Positions 58,699 through 64,000 of a DNA stretch of 64,000 bases are shown piece after piece. A model generated the notes under the pieces. It made no database searches. It saw only the letters and a program-made list of their open reading frames with translations, and had not been told where the DNA came from. Positions within the stretch are counted from its first letter, which is position 1. Each line of letters begins with the position of its first letter. The translations under genes and the position numbers were made by a program. Source of the stretch: Avena insularis (lineage: Eukaryota; Streptophyta; Magnoliopsida; Poales; Poaceae); assembly GCA_023614405.1 (NCBI GenBank), contig CM042691.1:177106927-177170926 (forward strand), read 5' to 3'.

Positions 58699-61600
58699 TG
58701 TGGCACCCTAGATTTACGGTCCAGGATAACCCATTATGCAAACCACCACGATCCCATGATCAGTGACTCGTGGAGCATAATCGATATAGTATCAAAGTAC
58801 ACATCCATTACAGTACCGAAACAATAAGTCTTACACAGAAAGTCTTACAAAGGGGCCACTTGGGCACAAATAGATAGTAGCAATGGAAACACTAAACGTA
58901 GAAGGCCCGAGTCATGCCATAGCCCATAGGGTGCCTGACTCGGAATAACGCCCTAGTTCGCGAAGTCGCTGTCATAACCTTCGTTATTCCCATCTTCCTG
59001 CTCATAATCTGGCCAAGTAAATAGCCAGGGACAATTCCGGTGAGTACTTTGAATGTATTCGCAAACCACCTTAAGATAATAACAACGGATATGCAATTTA
59101 GCCGTGGTAGGATGCCTCCAGGAGGGGTTCTTTTAGAAACTAGTTTCTCTTGTGGAGATAGCATATCACTGTATCTTGGTTGGAAAACTTTTGTAAAATA
59201 TTTTAGAAACCTTTTTGAAAAGTTCTCAGTAAACACTAGGATTGGGTTACCCATTTGTTTTTCCCTCCGGTCATCTCATGACCAAACTCCTTCCTTCGTT
59301 TTCCCGACCATCCCATGGTCAAAACATTTTCAAACCATGACTTTTCCAAAGTCCTTTTTGAAAACAAAACCAGCACCGCTCTACAACAACTTCCCCAACC
59401 GTCCATAACCGTGGACACGGCTATTCGAATAGATTTACACTCTGCAGAGGTTGTACACTTTACCCACATCATCCGATTACCCGTCCCTGATCTACACTGC
59501 TCATGGGTCGAATAACCGGTCAAGACCTTCCGAATGCCCTCTCCGATACAAGTGCCTACCATATGAAGTTAATCCCCTCAAAACCGGGACGCCCTATATA
59601 GTCACAAGCCAACCGGAGCGCGATTTGCACCCTGCAGGGTGTGCGCTTTCAATGAGGGGTTCATAGTATCGTTTGGCCGCCATTAGACGGTATTTACCTT
59701 CTCTAGACCGATGTTTCACATGGGCCTTACAGGAGAAAGCCTAGCCTCCGGAGATTTGTTCTCCCCCGTAGTAGTTTGAGACACCTATACCGGATTAGAC
59801 AAACCTCTAGCCCAGCCCCGTCCCATTCCAGAGTAATGTGGTTACACGGGTTAATTGTTCTAGTAAAACTGCAAAGAACCGGGTGCATTTTCGTAAACAT
59901 TTTTCCTCCATCATTTATCCGACCATTTTGTAAACCAAAAACCTTTCTTGTTTTCAACATTACTTGGTAGGACAAGTCTCCCAAGGTTTTCACATAAAAC
60001 ATTTTTGCAAACTCTTTTTCCCTGGGTCTTCCCATCCTATACTTTTGCTTCGGCTAAAACGGAGTCTCCAAGGGGTTATGGTGTTATGTCACCATCTATC
60101 ATGCTAGGGGCAGGTAGGTATCAAAAAGGCGAGTTGTACCTACTGGTACCAAGGGGAAAATAGTTTGGAGGAGCCAAACCTTTCCCATATAAAACATAAA
60201 ATAATAAAACAGTGCAATTTGCATAACAGAGTAAATAAGACATGCATAGGTAAAATATTAGGACAATGCATATGAGCAAGAAGGTGGCTTGCCTTCGTTG
60301 GCAACTTGTCCCTAATCTCCTTCTTCAATATACTCCCAATCATCGTCCTCGTACCCTTCCTCGCTCATATCTATTGCCGTAAAAGAAAATAAACGAATCA
60401 AGCAACACACCATACATCAAACATGGAGCAAACAAGAAAAATAGTACAGAATAAGTACTCCACTAGACCAACCAAAACACACCTTTGTAGCTACTGGAAT
60501 AAGCAAGTCAAATTCATTGGAAACAACTAATTTGGGTACTCCTAGAAATAATGGTGAAATTAGGGGTGAACCCTAGTCTAGTAAGCAAACAAGTGCTTCA
60601 AAACTGTTCTGCAAAGGGGCAGGGGTCAAAAATAATATTGCTGAGTAGGTAACTGAAATACTATACCAACCCAATTGGATTCATGATTTTAGCTAATATG
60701 GTTGATTTATAGCAATTTTAATACTGCAGAAAAGACTAGAATCACTCAAGTAGTCCCTAGCACAGAAATATTCATACTAAAAATATGACCTTCTGGGATT
60801 AGGTAGGTATGGATGGTGCTCAACTCCTGGAGTTGGAATTCCTCAAAAAGGAGTTTCATAGAAGCTTCTAGAATTTCTGCAAGAAGCTTCTGCCCCAAAC
60901 TTGCAAAAATTACTACAGGTGCTAAACAACTCCTAAAGGTGTGATTCCTATTTTACTGGATAGGTAGGTTAAAAAGAAAGGCCTGGGAATTGGTTTCATA
61001 TTTTTTTGACTTGTAGAAAAATTACTAAAAATAAAACAGTGAAAACTGCCTAGTCTTACTCCAAAAATTATTAAAGAAACTACAGCCATTATTTTGGCAA
61101 GCTACTGGTGTGAGGTGGTGGGGATTAATAGAGGCTAACCTCCAGAGTTTGAATCAGGTCAAACCGAGGTTTTGTTTTTGGCAGATTTAAATCTGCTGCA
61201 CAACTTTCTGGATTTTTAAACAAATGGAAAAAGAAAAGGGCTTGGGTGGATCTGAGGCCTAGCCAAGGCCTGCGCAGGAGCTGGGATGACCCTTTTGCGC
61301 GGCAGCGTGCACGGGAGCTGAGGATTTCAAATCCCCGGCGGGGGCCCCGCACGTCGGCATCTGTGGGCTAGCGAAGAGGTATCTAGCGTTGTAGGTCGTT
61401 AGATCTAAACAGATCCAATGGCCCAGGTCCTGTTTTCCTCGCGAGGGTGGTGTCGCTGGCGATGAACCCTAGAGGCTACTGGGGAGGTTCGGGGAGGCTC
61501 ACTTAGGGGTGGAGCAGCGTTGGGGACGTCTTGGTTCGACGCGGGTGACGTCACTGGTTCGAACGAGGGGCGTCAGCAGCAGCTTGGGCTCCGGGGGCGG

Positions 61601-63147
61601 TCAGGAACGGTCTCGCGGCGTCGGCATCCTCGGCTCCTCTAAGACGATGCTCCCACAAATCCTAGGGAAGAGGGGAAACGAGGTTAGAGGGGGCTGTACG
61701 TGTCCTGCATGCATGGATGGTTGGGGAGAGAAGGGGAGGAGAGGTGGCGATGTCAACCTTCACCTTTCCTCGGTCGGCACCGCGGCGATATGGACGGAGA
61801 GGGAGGTAGGAGCCGAGCAAGCTCGGGTCCTCCCTGGGGTGGAGTGGAGTGGAGTGTGTTGGGGTGGAAATGAGGTGGGTGGCGAGAGTGGTAGGTGGCT
61901 CGGGGGTTTTATGCCTAGGCGGAGCGGTCCATGGTGCACCGGGAGCAAGGGGCATTCATGGCGAGGGTGGAGAGCGTGGGTAGACCAGTAGAGGGAGGGA
62001 GTGTGTCACTGGGAGCAAAGGGGAGGTTTAGGAGGCATGTGGATCGGCGCACGACCTCAGGATGGTGCGGGCTGTTCCAACGGTGCCCTTGCCCGTCAGG
62101 TGCTCGACGCCAGGTCACGTCGTGGTTGGCCTAGGGGTGAGCTAGGGACTGCTAGGTCTAGACGTTGGGGTGGTGGAGAGGGCAGTGGGCGGTGTCCACT
62201 ACACGCGTGAGCCATGGTTCTACATCGGGGAACTGAGGGACGCGGGGGTGTACGACGTGGCCACGGTGACGTGGCCGGCGAGGGTTGGGGGTAGAGGGGG
62301 CTCCTGGTGAGAGAGGGAGAAGGGGTGGGCGGTGCCTGGGGAAGACACGAGCTGCGCGGGCCCAAGGACACGACCGCAGAGTGGCTAGTGGGGCTGGAGG
62401 GTGGCAATGCAAGATCTTGCCGATCTGCCGCCCTGCCACTCCCTCTCTCTCTCGTCTAGGGTGATCAATGATGGCCAGGGTGGTGGAGAGAGGGGCATTG
62501 AAACGTTGGAGACGTGCCAGGGCACATGCATGCGATGCAGTGATGTGTAGGGTGATCTAGGACGGCACACGTTCGGGGTCGACTTTGTCCGATGACCACG
62601 TCGAGCACAAACCACGAGTGGCAAAGGTAGGGTTATGGGGACGTAGAGGGAGGTTAGGTGAGTGATTCTAGGCCTTGGTTGACTCCTAGATCAACTCCAA
62701 GAGCTTGCAAGGATCATCTAAAGTGGGTAGGAAATAAGGTGACCATTTGCTATAGTTGCCAAATGTGCTCATAGCACCAACATGCAAATGGAGCAAGGTT
62801 GGGGTTTTAAGTAGGTGCCTTGTAGGTTTGCTTGTGATCATGGCAAGATAGAGAGGCATGGGATTTTTATGGCCCAAGAGTTAGGGGCTTGACCAATCAA
62901 GGTTATCCTTCTCTGATTTTTCCCAAAGCACCCATTAGAGTTATGCTAGGGTTTAACCAGAACTAATTCTAGGGGCAAGAACCACTAGGACACACTAGAA
63001 TGGCAATCACAAGTTTTAAACCGGTCAAAGATCATACAAACTAAGTAAATAACAGACAGTGGCTAGATTAACTTAAAAAGTTTTATTTCCCCCTAAACTT
63101 TGGAGTTCCAACTTAGGCAATTAGGATAGAAAAGTTGGGATGTTACA
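58699..63147 (-). repeat. 5' LTR of the chromovirus
   Basis: 4449 bp, TGTGGCACCCTAG...GGGATGTTACA on the + strand. It is the partner of 48352-52818 with many scattered substitutions and small indels. It carries the same TATTCGAATAG and ACTCTGCAGAGG blocks (near 59420-59450). Confidence 0.9.
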
Positions 63148-63149
63148 GG

Positions 63150-63731
63150 TTATTTCTCAACAATATCTAAATAAGATAAATCAAGAGAGAAATCATAGGC
63201 TTCATCTTTAATATCTATGGGAGAAGTGGCAAACTTAGGATCAGAGGATATCTTAGGCATAATAGTACATCTAGCAAGGAGACTCTTAATAGCACTAGTA
63301 CCATGTGTGTTTCGGCACTCTTCAACAAAATCATCAGTGAACTCAATGTAACCATCATTAATATCATAACTCTCACTAGCCTCAGGTGAGCTAACATGTG
63401 TAACAGTGTCTTCACTAGGAGTTTCAGTATTTCCTAGACTAGCCATAGTAGCATATAGAAAAGGACCTAATGAACCACTCGCATCAAGCATAGTAGAAGT
63501 AACATCATGAGTATCAAAAGCAGTTTTAGACTCAGCAGTAGTAGCAGTGTGTGTAGCATGTGTATGTGGTTGTGGTGGTGTGACAAGCTTACTTATAACA
63601 AACGGTGAATCAAGAGCAACGGAGGTGTTTAGGACTGTACCTCTTCTTGTAGTGGATGGTAAAATAGGGAACTTTCCATCACAAGACTTCCCCATGATGA
63701 AAGGAGTAGCAGTGAACAATAATAGATCCAA
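63150..63731 (-). pseudogene. gag N-terminal part of the Athila-type element
   Basis: An open frame of 193 codons, MDLLLFTATPFIMGKSCDGK, with Ser/Thr-rich middle and acidic parts (YDINDGYIEFTDDFVEECRN, IDIKDEAYDFSLDLSYLDIV), ending EK-stop at the insertion point of the chromovirus. The continuation (FCGTENESDVAHMNEL) is found on the other side at about 48346. The stop TAA overlaps the target-site sequence. The first residues may be leader; a later Met (MGKSCDGKFP) is an alternative start. Confidence 0.7.
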
Positions 63732-63755
63732 GTGAACTTACAAATAAAGCTATGC

Positions 63756-63773
63756 TCCCCGGCAACGGCGCCA
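63756..63773 (-). other. Primer binding site of the Athila-type element
   Basis: The minus strand reads TGGCGCCGTTGCCGGGGA, the classic TGGCGCC-type PBS of Athila-like elements (matching the 3' end of a tRNA, probably Asp). It begins 11 bases inside the 5' LTR boundary at 63785. Confidence 0.85.
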
Positions 63774-63784
63774 GAAAATAGTAT

Positions 63785-64000
63785 TGATGACCCACAAGTA
63801 TAGGGGATCGCAACAGTCTTCGTGGTAGTATTACCCAATATATTGATTCGACACAAGTGGAGCCAAAGAATACTTGCAAGCCTTAACAACTGATTTGTCA
63901 ATTCAGCTGCACCTGGAAATCGTTCTTGCTCACAGAAGTTTACCAGTAGCAACAGCAAAGTAACAGCAACAGTGAAACAAGCGCAATAGTAACAGTAACG
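63785..64000 (-). repeat. 5' LTR of the Athila-type element, cut by the window edge
   Basis: TGATGACCCACAAGTATAGG is the same start as at 40685 and stays collinear to the end of the window, with small differences such as CACAAGTGG versus CACAAGGGG. About 1.1 kb of the LTR should lie beyond 64000. Confidence 0.85.

Larger units (their letters stand above)
48352..63147 (-). mobile_element. Complete but decayed chromovirus (Ty3/gypsy) with 4.45-kb LTRs, inserted in Athila-type gag
   Basis: Ends are TGTGGCACCC (48352) and GATGTTACA (63147); on the minus strand the LTR runs TGTAACATCCC to GGGTGCCACA. Flanking pentamers are GGTTC (48347-48351) and GGTTA (63148-63152), a 4/5 target duplication. The minus-strand order is 5' LTR 63147-58699, PBS, leader ORF, gag, protease, RT, RNase H, integrase with chromodomain, PPT and 3' LTR 52818-48352. 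Total length is 14.8 kb. The LTRs differ visibly (3 substitutions in the first ~50 bp), so the insertion is not recent. Pol has several stops and frameshifts. Confidence 0.92.
40685..64000 (-). mobile_element. Athila-type Ty3/gypsy element without RT or integrase, split by a chromovirus; runs off the window
   Basis: Minus-strand order: 5' LTR (63785 to beyond 64000), PBS (63773-63756), gag N-terminus (63731-63150), nested chromovirus (63147-48352), rest of gag (48350-46992), protease (46991-46214), a non-coding promoter-like block, an ATHILA ORF-1-like CDS (45368-44310), a PPT-like tract (44232-44211), 2.2 kb of non-coding DNA, PPT (42042-42030) and 3' LTR (42027-40685). The internal domain without the nest is about 7 kb. 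No RT, RNase H or integrase motif is found, so movement would depend on a related autonomous element. Confidence 0.8.

Noticed and set aside
1..64000. CRISPR arrays, rRNA, tRNA genes or bacterial-type operons
   Set aside because: None seen; the repeats are irregular and the context is a plant nuclear genome.

Overview
This window looks like intergenic DNA from a large-genome grass, most likely a pooid such as a Triticeae species. The evidence is one clear angiosperm gene of the EARLY FLOWERING 4 family, Stowaway-type MITEs, a TAA-flanked PIF/Harbinger-like element, and stacks of Ty3/gypsy LTR retrotransposons with very long (4-5 kb) LTRs. The species assignment is inference. I saw no rRNA, tRNA, CRISPR array or bacterial-type feature.

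Layout. 1-4.86 kb: mosaic non-coding DNA with GC-rich blocks and one degenerate A/T repeat. 4.86-6.87 kb: an unusual irregular array of about 27 copies of a ~25-bp motif. 7.0-7.5 kb: a possible two-exon gene remnant (minus strand). 8.35-9.15 kb: a PIF/Harbinger-like element with perfect 16-bp TIRs, carrying a decayed coding segment. 10.0-12.1 kb: the ELF4-like gene (minus strand) with a 5' UTR intron and a Stowaway MITE 62 bp past its stop codon. 12.37-16.42 kb: a solo LTR with CAAAC target duplications. About 17.0-40.7 kb: an LTR element (C) split by a solo LTR (17518-39575, TSD CCCAT). That solo LTR is itself split by a chromodomain-bearing gypsy element (inner A, TSD CTAAT), which has been rearranged: an extra piece of host LTR, a 967-bp filler copied from its own gag region, and a missing 5' LTR/PBS junction. 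40.7 kb to the end: a minus-strand Athila-type element lacking RT and integrase. It is split inside gag by a complete but decayed minus-strand chromovirus (48352-63147) with 4.45-kb LTRs, PBS, leader ORF, gag-pol and PPT.

How the parts work together. The only confidently functional host gene is the ELF4-like gene, a probable circadian-clock component. The retroelement ORFs are classic gag, protease, reverse transcriptase, RNase H, integrase and chromodomain modules, almost all broken by stops and frameshifts. The exception is an intact 352-aa ATHILA ORF-1-like frame in the pol-less element. Both chromoviruses share an unusual architecture: a leader ORF upstream of gag, followed by a 270-295 nt spacer that ends in a splice-acceptor-like sequence just before the gag ATG. 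That shared leader/spacer design, the templated rearrangement of inner A, and the 4.9-6.9 kb motif array are the observations most worth a second look.
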